A stretch of DNA of 64,000 bases from Volvariella volvacea V23 (GCA_000349905.1 KB722773.1:117720-181719), one strand, 5' to 3'. Positions 20,653 to 33,084 are shown, counted from the first letter of the stretch. Made by a program: numbers and translations. Notes: a model not told the origin generated them from the letters alone.

Positions 20653-22372
20653 CTACATCCCATCTTTCTCCGATATCTCACCGGCATAATCTTCCGAAAA
20701 CCCAGACGAACCCGACGTCTCTGAACCACCAGAGTAATCTGTCGAAACTACCGACCTCTTGACCATCTTCAGCGCCAACCCCTCCTTGTCCCCACTACTT
20801 ACATCATCCCGAGACCTCTTCAACTTATTGCCACCCAGCATCGTCTCCTCGACTTCCTTGTCACTTGCTCGGCATCCGAATGCTTCAAGAAGTTCATCAG
20901 TCGTCCAATTAACCGATTCCTCATCCACGACTTGATGTAGCAAACACCGCCGTCTTGGATCAACGACCATGAGCATCTTGATCAGCTGCCCAAATCCAGA
21001 ATATCCACCCATCTGACCAATATGCCCAAGCANNNNNNNNNNNNNNNNNNNNNNNNNNNNNNNNNNNNNNNNNNNNNNNNNNNNNNNNNNNNNNNNNNNN
21101 NNNNNNNNNNNNNNNNNNNNNNNNNNNNNNNNCCATTTGAGATGCGCTAGTAGTCGTAGCATACACGCAGAGTAGACAATGAGCCGATTCTTATCTCTGT
21201 TGTGCGAGTGAGAATCGATTCCGGCCAGAAAGTAAGGCACAGCGTTCATCAAGAACGCAACATCAGGCCGTGGCAAATACTTGCAATCTTCAGGTGTCGT
21301 TGTCAGATGAATCACGATGGCGACTGCCAAGTTTCTGCCACTGTTCAACGACATTAGATCACCTTCGTCAATCCCGATCAGCTACTCACTAGTTGCAGGT
21401 CGTCTTGCCCTTCGCCAAAGTCGACCAGAATATCTCGAACCAATTAAGTACAAGCCAATGTGTCCCCTCTACTGTGAATTCTTTATCACTCCCCCATGAC
21501 CCTAACATCCCATGTTCCTGAAATAATGACATAGCCGCATATGCGAAATGCGCCAGCTCATGATTCCGACCCAAATTCGATGACCCTGCACCTGCCTCAG
21601 AGAACAGAGAGTTGTACGCACCGCCGAGTTCGTTGATAGTCTCGTCTCTATTTTGTAATTGGGGAAGCAATTCAAAAAATCGACCGACCAACTCCTTTGA
21701 TGCATCGTCCAGCGCAGGTCGTGGCTTGTTCACTTTATCCTTGATAAACTCTGGGAGGTTGCCGCATATACCAAGGTTGTTCTTGGAAGCTACGTCTTCC
21801 CAGTTTACATTGGGAATAGCACCGGAATAATTCACAGTGACTAAAGCGCGATACTGGTTTGCATTAGAGTCAACACGTGTAAGCTCAGGTTTCTGATGCT
21901 CAGCAGCTGTATCGGCATCAGTTTATTAGCTCGATGGCAACGTTCAAATGAATATCGCTGATCGCTCACCGACAACGTTGGCAGGGGCTAAGGTCAAACA
22001 ACCAGACAATGAAGTCAAGTTTCGATGTGGTGGTGAGAATGCAATATTCGACTTACATGGTCCCTGTATGATGATGTGGACATGGTCTTCTGCAGGCTCC
22101 ACCGGGAACAACTTGCCGATTTCATCTGTAGGGCCCAGCTTGCGTTCTCTGAGCTCTGGCTTTTGTGGTGTTTCGTCATCGTCTGTAACTGGAATCTCGA
22201 CTTTCCAGAGTTCGAGGTGGACTGAATCGATGCCCTGGAAGTAGTTCGATCTCTTGTTGACAATGAGCTCCTTGAGGTCGCCAACTGTATCGTCTTTGTT
22301 GATCTTCACCGAAAAGGCTCTGGTGAGCGGCTCGCCATAGATGAGACAGAAAAGGCTGATAGGGTTGGACAT
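20653..22372 (-). CDS. Crinkler (CRN)-type ubiquitin-like header protein; C-terminal domain unknown
   Basis: Exons 22372-22057, 21906-21390, 21340-20653; GT-AG introns of 150 and 49 nt; the frame is kept across both junctions. The first 100 residues contain ISLFCLIYGEPLTRAFSVKI, DTVGDLKELIVNKR and HLELWKVEIPV, the pattern of the CRN N-terminal ubiquitin-like header. No signal peptide is visible, as is usual outside oomycetes. The remaining roughly 400 residues match nothing I know; the C-terminus is Ser/Lys rich with a basic KLKRSRDD stretch. A 100-N gap (21033-21132) interrupts exon 3, so its true length is unknown. It borders the AT-rich island. Crinklers act as effectors or in genome-conflict roles in several eukaryotes; the role here is unproven. 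Confidence 0.75.
21033..21132. other. Assembly gap (100 N)
   Basis: Exactly 100 N, a placeholder length, inside exon 3 of the Crinkler-header gene. Frame is preserved on paper only. Confidence 0.99.
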
Positions 22373-23114
22373 TGGCAGGTTTATCGAGGTAGAAAAGCTT
22401 TCACGCGATGTGGAAACGACGTGGTTGTGAGTCAAGTGGCATCGATTGAGATTGTCACAGGTCACGCGCCATGTGACCCTTGTTCGAGCGCGGTCAACGC
22501 GCTATCACGTGATGGGCGTCGTCCAGCCTGCTGTGCGGTGCGACTTGCAAGCTTGGTCAAGGCCGACCGCTGAAGAAGAGGAGTGCATTGGCTCCTGGCG
22601 ACCAGCATATCGCCATCATGCCTAAGCTTTCCGGGCCCTTGCTGGCGATTCAAAGGCTTTGGTTGTAAGCTTAATTCTTACTGTCCAACTTGCGCTCACG
22701 TCTTACATGGCTTCGTTATCCTGTAATCAAGTTATCCTGTAATCAAGAGGGCTCCCAACCCCGTCTGCAGCCCAGAGGACACGACTTCTCGGTTCCCTAT
22801 CTACCTCTCCTCACCCATGTCTGGGCGAGTGGTTTGCAAGTGATGGTGCTGGGCACAACCTCTTGGATGGCATGTGGCGATGGACGTCCATCAGCCTGTC
22901 ACGTTCCCCATTGTCTCGACCCGTCAAAGTGTTTCTGCAACTGGTAGACTCCAACTCAAGATTGGCTTCGTTCTCCTGAATCTGCAACTCTCACTCGCCA
23001 TCCATAGCAGCTCCATCCACAGCAGCCCCCCCCAAATTCCTCACCAATCAGGTCACTTTTTCGACGGCGACGGCGGTCTATCCTCCAGCTCCTCCGATAA
23101 AGAGGAAAACTCCG
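22373..23114. other. Intergenic region
   Basis: 740 nt upstream of both the minus-strand Crinkler-header gene and the plus-strand PSD2-like relic. A duplicated GTTATCCTGTAATCAAG motif (22713-22748) is visible. No gene seen. Confidence 0.5.
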
Positions 23115-24534
23115 ATGACAGAAATCAACGACCTAGAACTCAACCACACCGCTCTCTCGTCTACCGCCGCCACCACTCGTGCATCGACCGCTTCCATTCC
23201 CAACCCCGGGTTCTGGAAGTTTAGAAGGCGCAAATCCACCAACCCAAGGAGCAACTCGACTTCTCAGCCTTCCTCTGCTTCCAACTCAGACATGGGCTCA
23301 CCGGACTGGAAGGGATTGACGGACGATGGTGAGAAGGGCAAAGGAAAGGAGGAAAGAAGAGGCGGTTCAGCAGGAAGAGCTGGAACATAAGCAGTTCGTC
23401 GACCAAAGAATCTTCGACGCCGTCAAGGTCGCTCGTCACCCCGTCGAGCCCGTTGACCGCCAGCCCCACATCAAGCCTCAATCTTGCTCTGGTTGGCACT
23501 ATGCCTGGTACACCTTTGACGATCGAGGAGGAAGTAGAACACAAAGAAAATGAGAAGAGCGAGAAGGAAAGGCAGCCGAGGGAGAACAAGGGCGAGGACC
23601 AACTCGGGTCTGGGAAAGATATTGTCGGGATTGTGATGTTGGAGATACAGGGTGCTAGTGCCTCGCCCCAGTTGGTGAACAGTAAGTAGTGTCCACTTTG
23701 CTCTGCGCTCGTCGGTATTGCACTATCGCATAGGGACACGCACGAGATGGGATTGGACCCCTTCGTCGTCATCTCGTTTGGCAAGAAGGTCTTCCGGACT
23801 TGCGGCATTCGGCATTCACTCAACCCCATTTGGGACAAGAAGCTCCTTTTCCATGTCCGACGATACGAAACCTTTTTCAAGGTCAACCTCACCCTCCTGG
23901 ATTGGGACAAGTTGTTTGTGAACAACAACATCGGCGACGTCAACTTTGACGTGAATGAGCTGACTGAGAGCGCTCCGCAGCCGAATCCGGAGACTGGGTT
24001 GTACAAGTTTGATGAAGGCGGAGGGGCTGGACAGTTACAGGGAGGTATGAAGGATTACACCTGCAGCTGGTTACGGAGAAGGGGACATCAAGCAAGCACA
24101 CCCTGACCATCTCATTCTGGTACGTCTTGCTGTGCTTGATAGGCTTCATTGCCTTATTTTTCCCTCTACATTTCAGTGCCAAGTACCGGCCATATGCGGC
24201 GCTTTGCCAGCATTTCCGGCACCAACACATCGCCCAATACGACTCTGACGATGTTGGTCATATTTCGCACCTCAAGTTGACCTCTATGCTCGACTCACTC
24301 AGCTCGACCCTCACACCCGAGACCATCAACTCCTTCTGGACCAAGTTTGGCAAGAAGATGGAGGAAGACACTTCGTGGGAAGGCGCTTCAAGTGGGAAGG
24401 CGCTTCAAGTGGGAAGGCGCTTCAAGTGGGAAGGCGGGAGAGGAGAGGAAGGGGACGAGGACTCTAGTGTCAGCGCTACGCCCATTCTTGGCGTTACCGA
24501 CAGAGAAGGCAAGGAGCTGCAGGTAGGGCCCTAG
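23115..24534 (+). pseudogene. 5' relic of a phosphatidylserine decarboxylase 2-like gene (C2 and EF-hand parts only)
   Basis: Starts at ATG 23115 with a basic Ser-rich leader, then a C2-domain-like block (DIVGIVMLEIQGA, GT-AG intron, GLDPFVVISFGKKVFRT, LNPIWDKKLLF, LTLLDWDK). An intron and an EF-hand-like block follow (YRPYAALCQHF, IAQYDSDDVGHISHLKLTSM). This is the N-terminal layout of fungal Psd2, which makes phosphatidylethanolamine in endomembranes. Two frameshifts are seen: frame 0 to 2 near 23350, and another near 24055 between MKDYT and LQLVTEK. A 17-bp tandem repeat that breaks frame begins at 24375. The catalytic decarboxylase domain with its C-terminal GSS-type motif is absent downstream. 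Dead gene fragment. Confidence 0.75.
24375..24436 (+). repeat. 17-bp tandem repeat, about 3.6 units
   Basis: Unit GTGGGAAGGCGCTTCAA repeated three full times plus a partial fourth. A 17-bp unit cannot be length-variable inside an intact coding sequence, supporting loss of function of the host relic. Confidence 0.9.
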
Positions 24535-26557
24535 TTTGTGCAGGAATAGTGGTAGGAAGTATCGCGTCTTTGCTACGAATACCAAAAGTGTGCTTGACAG
24601 ACCAAGGAGCACCTTTTCTTTTAAACGACGTGCAGCTGACTGGAAATCCCAGTTTTCCCCATGTTGATCATTGCCGCAGCTGCATTGATGTAATGCAGAG
24701 GGCACCTAGTGACAATACAACATACTCTCCGGTGCCCTGCGTCAAGCCCTGCTCGCACGTTCAATTACCGTCCATGACAATGATTCCCCACATCAAGGCC
24801 GCATTAATATGTCTAAACAGGATGTCACTCCGAACTTGAAGATGTCAAGAACAAATGCAAGGCCTATACTTGTAAAGAGTTGGCCCAAATTTCACAGTCA
24901 GAGATGCCACATGTTTACCATCTCCAAAGTTTGCGAATCCATTGCACAATGCATTGCACGTCACACCCAAGGCCCGGTCCTAACTGAAATTCTCTCTGAC
25001 TACCATGGAATGCTACATTCATACAACCATCCATCTATCAGCCAAAAGAGCCTTCAGTCCCAACATTCTCCCGAGCACATTAAAACTTCTCCCTCTCCAC
25101 TTCCAACTAGAAAACACCTCACGATTCGAAGGAGCCAGTACTTGCGTGCGGCCAAGGTGGACTCTGCCCGCACCTCTGCTCCTCGTACACAGCCCACCCA
25201 TTGCTCAACCATCACGCTCCCTTCCACAATATTGTCACACGTCTCCGCACGATTCTTTCCAGACCTTCAAGTCGCCATTTGAACATTCTAGAGATCAAAG
25301 GGCCGACGCCATATCATTTACATTCGAGTGGTCAAATGAAGTCAAAGAGATAGGACACGATCTTGCGCCTGACTGAAATAAAGAGTGATGGATAGAAGTC
25401 AGCGTTGCATCCAGCTGACACGACTGACGTGGCCCCGATCGTTCCAGACCTTGACAGCTTCTGACTTGTGTTGTCGAGTTTCGTAAGCTGTGCCATACCA
25501 AAACATCATCATCGCAAACGCTAGCAATCCTTTCGCCCACAACACAATGCAGACACAAGTACGAACCGAAAATTCCAGGCATCAGACACCATTCATCCGC
25601 TTGTTACTGGCCTGGAGACCGAATCTAAAGACACGTTGAACTGAGAGAAAAACCTCGAACCTCCTGGTCGCCTTTGGCACAACAATGCTCGTGAGGCATG
25701 GAGAACACCAAAACCCCACGCCGACCACCAGACTCACCTGCCAGTGTCGCCCTTCACAAGTTCATCGGTGCTTCGTCACAAACATGCCATAGGGTGCCTC
25801 ATGGACGTTCCCTGCACGATCGGCCTCGTGTGTGGATAAGAGGAAATGTGACGCCCAGATTGAATTGCAATAGGCGCTCTCGCGATAAAGCAGATGCGAC
25901 GCATGAAGTTCCCACTGATCCATGACACTCGCTGCGCCTCGTAATCCTCATCATTCGTTTCGAGGTGTATTTTCCATGAAAAATGTGCCACGTTGCGTGA
26001 GCGATGCATGATGGTGGTGAGGACGGTTGTGAGTGTGCATAAAAAGCACCACGCAGTACATGCAAGATTTGGGTCCTCGGGGGACTCGTTTACCGTTTAT
26101 TAAGAGTTGAGATATACCATCAAAAGTAGGTTTAAGCCTGTACCGTATATTCCAAAGCGATGGGCAAGGAGCAGGAGAAATTCAGTCATTAATGGATTAG
26201 GGGTGCGACACTGTGGGATGACATGCTTTAAAGAATTGTACTGCACATTGACAAGACCGGCGATCGCTGATGAATCACTGAATGCCCATCCTCGTGCGTG
26301 AGCTGAAGCAGAGGTGATGCTTGTATTGATTGGAATTGACGCTCTCAAGCGAACATAACTCTCACCGCATTTCAATGACTTGGCGACTTGTTTTTGTGCA
26401 TGTTATCTACGCAAAGAGATAGCTGGAGAGGTGCACCATGGGAACGTGGCCGGAAGACACAATCAAAGACTGAATGGATCGAATAATAATAATAGTCAGA
26501 GGGGATTGGGTATAAGATATTAATAGTAAACGAAAGTCAAGAGAATGCAGACGCACC
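24535..26557. other. Long region without a recognised gene
   Basis: About 2 kb. The longest plus-strand frame (24809-25282, 157 codons from ATG) has no recognisable motif, is rich in Ser/His/Thr and may be chance. No RNA gene or repeat found. Confidence 0.4.
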
Positions 26558-27127
26558 ATGTTCCTCGCAGGTCTATTCATTGCAGCGCTGACAAGCCCTC
26601 GCCTCTCCCGTATCCATCACGGTCCCTGAAAATCCCAACTCGAGTCCAAGCCCCATATGCAGTCGCAATGTGATCCTACCCGGACCAGGACTCTGTTCGA
26701 CATTCTGTACAGCTGCATCGGGGTCATCATGCTGTGCACATATATCTCTATTCATCATAACCTCCCGGATCGAGAAGCGTCGTGGATGGGGGTTAAGTGG
26801 TTGCGAATTCGGACAACATTGTATGCATTGCTTGCTCCAGAGTTCATCATTATGTGGGCAATAAGAGAGAGGATCAAAGCAGCAAGGATAGCGAAGGAGA
26901 TGTATTCACGACCGAGGAGTGGTTGTGACAGTCTTTGGAAAGGGGATCGTAGAAGTACTTTTGGCAGTGTTCCGCCCAGGACAGAAGAATGCACTCTGGC
27001 ACCGCTTTGGGGCTCGGCCATCGGAGTTATTTTCGGCGGAGGCTGGAATTTTCAACTCCCGACGACGACCAAACTCTGGCTGTGGTGGGCCTCTTCTCTC
27101 ATTATCAGTTGGAGGTTTCTGGTATGA
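26558..27127 (+). pseudogene. Relic of an agaricomycete multi-pass membrane protein gene
   Basis: From ATG 26558 a signal-like stretch (MFLAGLFIAALTSP) runs into a TGA at 26627-26629, then in the same frame CDPTRTRTLFDILYSC, a membrane segment (IGVIMLCTYISIH) and LRTT-like/YALLAPEFIIMWA. This is the N-terminal pattern of a large uncharacterised agaricomycete membrane family. It then jumps to GGGWNFQLPT...LWWASSLIISW, which in the family lies far downstream. So an internal deletion plus a premature stop are present. The stop could come from CGA to TGA. Function of the family unknown. Confidence 0.55.
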
Positions 27128-27314
27128 TGGCACCTGGCATCATATGTGGCAATCTCAAAAGTTTGTAGCCAAGAAAATATCTTTTATTGCTATAGCGGGT
27201 ATACAAAAGTCACAACCAGTAAAGCACTAGTGGTAGCCCCTATCCCCTACATTCATTCTGGTGGGGTATCACGGTACAGCAAGATCCCCTCTACCTCGAC
27301 TTAGTTCGACCAAC

Positions 27315-29186
27315 TCAATAATCACCTGCCGCCGCAAATCTGCTGGTTGTCGCATTCAACGAAGCTGTCGAAATACCGACACACGGGAGGTCGACAACCG
27401 TCCCAAACTCATACAACACCCCTCCTTGATTCGCCGAGTTCCCAAACAATGCTGTAGTTCGTAGTGTTGGCACGTACTTTGGCCAGCCCATGCCAGTCAG
27501 TCCGTTCCTGGGGTCTCGTGCAAATGTTGCCCATGTATTCTGCATCAATCGGGAGAGGGCACGTTCGTTATCCGTAGCTGGGATGTTAGGGAACGGAAGC
27601 TCGTAGGTACCAAAGATAATTGGGATCTCGGCAACGTGGTAGGCACGAAGATTGGGTCGTGTCGATAAGTTCGGGAAGATACCTGTTCAATTGGTTAGAC
27701 AAACGTAAACGTGCATCGTTCAATGTTAACATACCTTGGAATTGATAACGCCATGTAGAGACGCCATATGTAATCCTGTCCAAGGCGGTAAAGCTGGCTG
27801 GACAGGTGAACATAGTAGTAGTCTGAAGATCTGCCGCCGCTTCCGTGGTACCAGGAGGAGCGGAGCCGAACTCGACGATGCGCTCAGCGACCTGGAAGAT
27901 ATCGCCTTCATGCTGGTTTGTGCCGCCGAGAAGAGGGACTTTGTTGAAGAGTCCCAGGTTTCCGCGGGCGATGGAGTCGCCGAAGATGGTAATACCTATC
28001 TCCCAATGAGATTATTGAGTATGGATTTAGAACGAGGTGTGCGTACCATCTGGTTGGAGGTTGAACATGAGATCGGTAGTGGCGGCGAGATTTTGAACGG
28101 CGTTGCGTAAGACGGTCATGGGAATTTGCTCCATGCATGCGAGCTGAAGTGGTGTTGGGACTATAGTTCCGATTCAGAAAGGGTGCGAATAACAGGCATC
28201 ACACAACACTCACAGACCGTGCATCCTACAAGGCCGGCAACTGAATTCCAGGACGTAGGATCGAATACAGGGAATAACACCGCGCTCAGAATCGAAACAC
28301 TGCTCGGGTCAGGTTTGGTTCTGTCGAGCTTGAACAGATAAACTTACGTTCCGGATTGCTCGATGACGCCTAGACCAGGGCATCAATGTCAAGTGAATGA
28401 CGACGCAATGTGACGTACCTTTGACCGTGTTGTCGTTCGAATTCGCATAAGTCCAAGCATCCACCGCGATACTTCCCGCACTCTCGCCCCAGAGCACGAT
28501 CCTATTCGGATCACCGCCAAAGTTTGCAATGTTCGCCTGTACCCATTGGATCGCGGCTTTGATATCCAACAGACCAAAGTTCGAGGCCGTGGTGGGGCTG
28601 ATAAGTTGAGGTGCTCCAGGCGATCCAAATATATTGAGTCGATAGTTGATGGTTACGATGGTGATATCGTCTTGATCTCGAACGAAGTTCTGACCTTCGT
28701 ACACCCGGGTGTTGGACTGTTGAGTTGCGCGGTGCAGTAGTGAATGAAAAATGAGAAAACCCGATACGCAAAGCAACTCACTGAACCGAATTGGAAGCTA
28801 CCACCATGGATCCAAATCATAACCGCCGTATCCTGTTTCCTATCCGTACTTGGAGCCCAAATGTTGAGGCTCAAGCAATCCTCTGACTGCGCCAAGTTCG
28901 TTCCTCCGAATCCAGATAGAACGGTGAATTGAACTTTCTTGGGAGGAATGGATTGGGGACAGGATGCACCGAAAGCGGTAGCTTGAAAAGTCGAAGACCG
29001 TCGAGAGGGAGTCGTAGGAGGACGCCAGCGTGAAGCACGGGCATAAGGTATCCCGAGCCATTGCCGGACGGTGGGATACTTGAGAGTGCCCGCAACCGCC
29101 CCCTGAGCGGTATTGACGGTCAACCCTTGAGAAGCGACAAGTGTGGCATATACGAGAGTGAGGAATGAGAGAGTGAGGGCCTTCAT
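27315..29186 (-). CDS. Secreted carboxylesterase/lipase, type B family
   Basis: Seven exons: 29186-28782, 28716-28419, 28369-28348 (22 nt), 28299-28214, 28160-28047, 27995-27735, 27682-27315; all GT-AG; 517 aa with every junction in frame. Signal peptide MKALTLSFLTLVYATLVASQ. Family motifs: EDCLSLNIWAP, IWIHGGSFQFGS (oxyanion region), and the nucleophile elbow GESAGS with Ser near residue 214. The acid is probably Glu in GGTNQHEGD and the base His in AYHVAEIPIIFG. Length and order fit fungal type-B carboxylesterases acting on extracellular esters; the substrate cannot be read. Intact gene between two relic-containing regions. Confidence 0.95.
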
Positions 29187-29842
29187 ATCGAATAGCAGAG
29201 CCCAACGAGAATTACAGCTGATGCCAGCTCATTTTATCGTCGGCGAGAGATGAAAGGGTATTTCTGGGAATAATTCCTGACTGCATCACGAGTTGACAGT
29301 CCATGTGGATGACAGAGGCTATGAGTTCCGAGAAGCATTATAGATAGCCCGGGAATATCACCCACCCAGAACACGCCATAGTGCGCAACGCAGCAAGGTG
29401 AAAGACCAAGCACGATGCGCATTACGAATGAACTGTGTTGCAGCCTGTGACCATCATTCAAAGCAATCAGTAGGCGCGATTCCCCAACGGCAAAAGTGAA
29501 ATCGCCGTCGTAGGATATTGCTTCGCCACTCCAGTGGACGTGAGGATTTTAAACACGGCTGTAAAGCTGCAGGAGGCGCTAATCCCAAAGTGGATTCCAG
29601 GCACCAATAATGAAAGTAAGTCGGTCCGTCGGAGCTCCTTACTGCACCCCCGCATGCGTGCTAATTGACGAAGAGCCAGTAGCCTCATGATTAAGGTCCA
29701 CAGGTGGAGTGGGGTAGATGAAAATGCGGGGAAATAAAAGCACTGCGCCAGGGCACCCAATCAGCGTCTACCCCACATCGGTCCCACATCATCACGTCCT
29801 TGATCGCATAAAATGTATACCCGCCCGTTATCGAGACACAGG
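29187..29842. other. Intergenic region
   Basis: Upstream of the minus-strand esterase. GATAAAAT on the minus strand at 29231-29238 is a weak TATA candidate about 45 nt before the ATG. Nothing else seen. Confidence 0.4.
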
Positions 29843-29849
29843 AAAAAAA
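29843..29849 (-). terminator. Pol III T-run terminator of tRNA-Thr
   Basis: Seven consecutive T on the minus strand, starting 13 nt after the tRNA 3' end. Confidence 0.8.
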
Positions 29850-29862
29850 TGGGTGCGAAGTT

Positions 29863-29933
29863 GCCTCGTACCCGGATTGAACGAGTGACCTTCGCATTAC
29901 AAGTGCGACGCGCTACCACTACGCCAACGAGGC
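29863..29933 (-). tRNA. tRNA-Thr (anticodon UGU), no intron
   Basis: On the minus strand a 7-bp acceptor stem GCCTCGT/ACGAGGC closes a cloverleaf. The D arm contains GTAGTGGTAGC (A box). The anticodon stem TCGCA/TGCGA has loop CTTGTAA with anticodon TGT at 29901-29899, and the T arm ACTCG-TTCAATC-CGGGT carries the B box. Discriminator base A. A T7 run lies downstream. 71 nt, intronless. Confidence 0.95.
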
Positions 29934-31430
29934 TATGATGTCATAGTCTTGACGAATATTGATAGACGTTGGATTAACCCGCAGTCAATGCGTTCCTGGA
30001 ATTTGAGATCAGCTGTGATCAAGAAGAGGCAAGTGAAAGGAATGCCATACCAAAATATCCAGCCCGCCCAACCTCGTCTCCGCATACTCAGACCCAAACT
30101 CCCACAAAATATCCCAGGTGCAGGCAGATGAGAAATGGAAGGACAGAACACCACATCTCGCATGCGTTACATCGGTCTTGACTATCGGCTGAGGATGATA
30201 ACTTGTGCTTCAAACAAAGAACCATCGATTGACACTGGGCCTATATGGAAGTCCAGCAGCTGAAGTGCTGTCAACGGCTCAATCGCCAAGGCAAAGGCAG
30301 ATGGAGCATATGCAATGACCAGCAACTAGGTGACGGTTGCATGACAGATGCCGTCGTGCGCTGTCCTGGATGCTGTGATGCGTCTGAGACGTTGCGGGAG
30401 CCCGTCCAACAGTCCACCAACGAACAATGTGCTAGACAGATGAGCGTGATTCCAAGGAAGAGACTTGCACTACTTCTTCACTTGGGGCAGGACCATATGA
30501 CCCCCACTCCGAGAACTCGGCAGTAGAAACCTCAACTGGATTAGGGCTTACACGCACCTGACCCCAGCCCGAGATCCCGTTTTTTGCAAGGAGGTTGCAA
30601 AGCCATGTCCATGCTGCGTATGTTGGTATTTCGTCGGTGTCAGCGGACAGGAAGTTGATGGCAAACAAACCAAGCGCGCCCACGAGGCCGAGTCGATCAC
30701 TATATGCCCACGTGGGTCGGAGGCTTGGTGTGGACCAGATGCTTCGGGGTGGGCGCTCCAAGGCAATCAACATCCTCCAGGCGGTATTGCAAATCCCCAT
30801 TCGATGGACTCGCGTACGCTCGTGACAACACAGCTCGTTTCCTCCGTAAGTCCGCCTTTACGCTCATGGAAGTCGCTAACCTAACAATAGTTATCCTCAG
30901 CTGCCTACGTAGCTGATTTACCGCCGCTCTAACCGAACTCGAGGACAAAATCTCGCTTATCTTGGACAGCAGATGGAGCGTAATCATATGGAAATGATTC
31001 CGCTGTATTCTCTATTCTCTACAGTGTCTCAAACTCGTGGGGCTGCTCACCTTGTGACCGCCTTGCGATAATCCCATCTGATGAGGATCCTCTCCGTAAG
31101 AGAAGTTTCTATCCACATGATTGCAATTGGGGAAATAGGAATCCACCGAATACACCAACCTCACATGGATAGACATTGTCACCAGGTACCTCGCCTTCGA
31201 TGCGTTGCCTCGATTCCACCTGTGAAGATCACCACCTACGATTAATCGCGTGGCGATTTTTATTCGCAATACCTTCAGCTCTCCACTCGAGCACGTTGAG
31301 CACTGATCGCCGGGAGCGCACATCGCCATTGTATTCAAATTCGGTGAAAATACCTAAACATTCTTATGTCCCCAGAATCCAACAACTTCGACTCAGTTTT
31401 CAAAGTTTAGCCGTCCGCCCCGAGCAAACC
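29934..31430. other. Region without a recognised gene
   Basis: About 1.5 kb between the tRNA and the GH16 promoter. A minus-strand frame 30800-30432 (122 codons from ATG) has one hydrophobic stretch (LGLVGALGLFAINFL) and no family I recognise; it could be part of a decayed membrane-protein gene. No other support. Confidence 0.35.
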
Positions 31431-31437
31431 TATAAAA
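31431..31437 (+). promoter_or_regulatory. TATA box of the GH16 gene
   Basis: TATAAAA 65 nt upstream of the GH16 start codon, suitable for a short 5' UTR. Confidence 0.6.
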
Positions 31438-31495
31438 TGCCGCACTGAACAAGCAACCTTTGTTCCTCAACCAACAGTCCATTCTCCCAACGGAC

Positions 31496-32846
31496 ATGAA
31501 GTGCACCATCCTTTCCGTCCTCGTTGCCGCTCTCGTCCCCCAAGTAGCCCAGGCGGCTACTTATCGTCTCTCGGACAACTGGATCGGAGACGCTTTCCTC
31601 AACGTCTTCACCTTCCAAAACATCCGTGATCCTACAAATGGTCGAGTGTACGTTCACACAATACCCATACCGCTTCACCACTTACAAGGTTCACGAATGC
31701 AGAAACTACGTCGACCGAGCAACCGCGATAGCTCGAAACCTCACCTACGCCTCCGGTGATACCTTCATTCTGCGAGCGGACAGCACATCTGTCCTATCGC
31801 CAAGCGGACCTGGTCGCAACTCTGTCCGCATAAGGTCAAACAAGACCTTTAGAACTCACGTTGCCGTGTATGTTGCCAAATTGATTTCCAATTTCGACGT
31901 TATCATTTATCATTTCCTTAGCTTCAACATTAGGCATATGCCCCAAGGTTGCGGGTAAGCACTTGCCGACTGGAGACTATCTGGACCCGACGCTTATCAC
32001 TTCGTCTTGTAGCACGTGGCCTGCTGTTTGGGAAACCAAGGAGTCAAACTGGCCCTACGGAGTACGCCTTCTTCTATTTTTGACTACTCGCAGGCACCTT
32101 ATCGACTGGTATAGGGTGAGATCGACGTATTGGAAGGCGTAAACGACCAAGGCACCAACGCCATCACACTACACACTGGTCCCGGCTGCACGATGCCTGG
32201 ATCACGCCAAATGACTGGGTAAGCCCACTTCCGTTGCGGTTCGCCCTTCCTCCTAATTAACCAGAAAACCCCACCCCATCCCATCAGTACACCCTCCTTC
32301 CTCGACTGCAACGCCTTTGTCAACGGCAACGCCGGCTGCGGTGTCAAACTCACCTCAGCCCTCAGCTACGGCCCCACCTTTAACAACAACGGCGGCGGCT
32401 GGTACGTCATCGAGCGGACCGACAACTTCATCCGGGGTTGGTTCTGGGCCCGAAACGACGGAAGCGTTCCCGCCGCTGTGAGGAACGGCGAGGCTACCAT
32501 TACCACGGACGGCTTCCGTGTCCCCGATGCGTATTTCCCTAACACGAGCTGCAATCTCGCTTCGCAGTTCCAGGAGAACAATATCATTATTAACCTTACT
32601 TTCTGTGAGTGTATCGCGAGGGGTTTGTGTGATGTGTTTAGCTCATGGTCTTTCGTGCAGGTGGTGACTGGGCTGGTAATGTGTACGGTCAATCTGGCTG
32701 CCCAGGTACCTGTGTTGGTGCGTATTGGTCCCCCTTCCGGACGATCCCACTTAAGTTAAGATTGCTCTACAGACTACGTTAACAACAACCCCGGTGCATT
32801 CCGAAATGCCTACTTCGACATCGCTTCCGTCCGCGTGTACGAGTAA
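31496..32846 (+). CDS. Secreted glycoside hydrolase family 16 (endo-beta-1,3/1,4-glucanase type)
   Basis: Eight exons: 31496-31647, 31703-31867, 31922-31954 (33 nt), 32013-32061, 32115-32218, 32288-32604, 32661-32717, 32773-32846; GT-AG; 316 aa, closes in frame. Signal peptide MKCTILSVLVAALVPQVAQA. Fold motifs include FNIRHMPQGCGTWPAVWE and, split by an intron, the catalytic signature GEIDVLEG (nucleophile and acid Glu of E-x-D-x-x-E). FRNAYFDIASVRVYE is the typical C-terminus. The family cleaves laminarin-like or mixed-linked beta-glucans in fungal or plant walls. Converges with the TPR/CCCH gene, 238 nt away. Confidence 0.95.
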
Positions 32847-33084
32847 ACGGTTATAAGGTCATATGTATAATTATGGTTGTATTTATTCAGTGTAAATAGT
32901 CCGTCGTAAGCTGAGGATACACGGGCCGCACAAGGCTCGATTAAAATGAGAACACCAATACACCTTAGGCGTTTGGCTTATTACAGACTGAAAGTCCCAT
33001 CGATGTCGTTCGCGTTAATAGTCACCGTTCAAGGCCGCGAGGACGTCCTATGGCATACAAAGAACCACATCAATACTCGCTTTA

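Noticed and set aside
23221..24006. 261-codon minus-strand frame
   Set aside because: Antisense of the PSD2-like relic; the plus strand shows real C2-domain similarity and introns.
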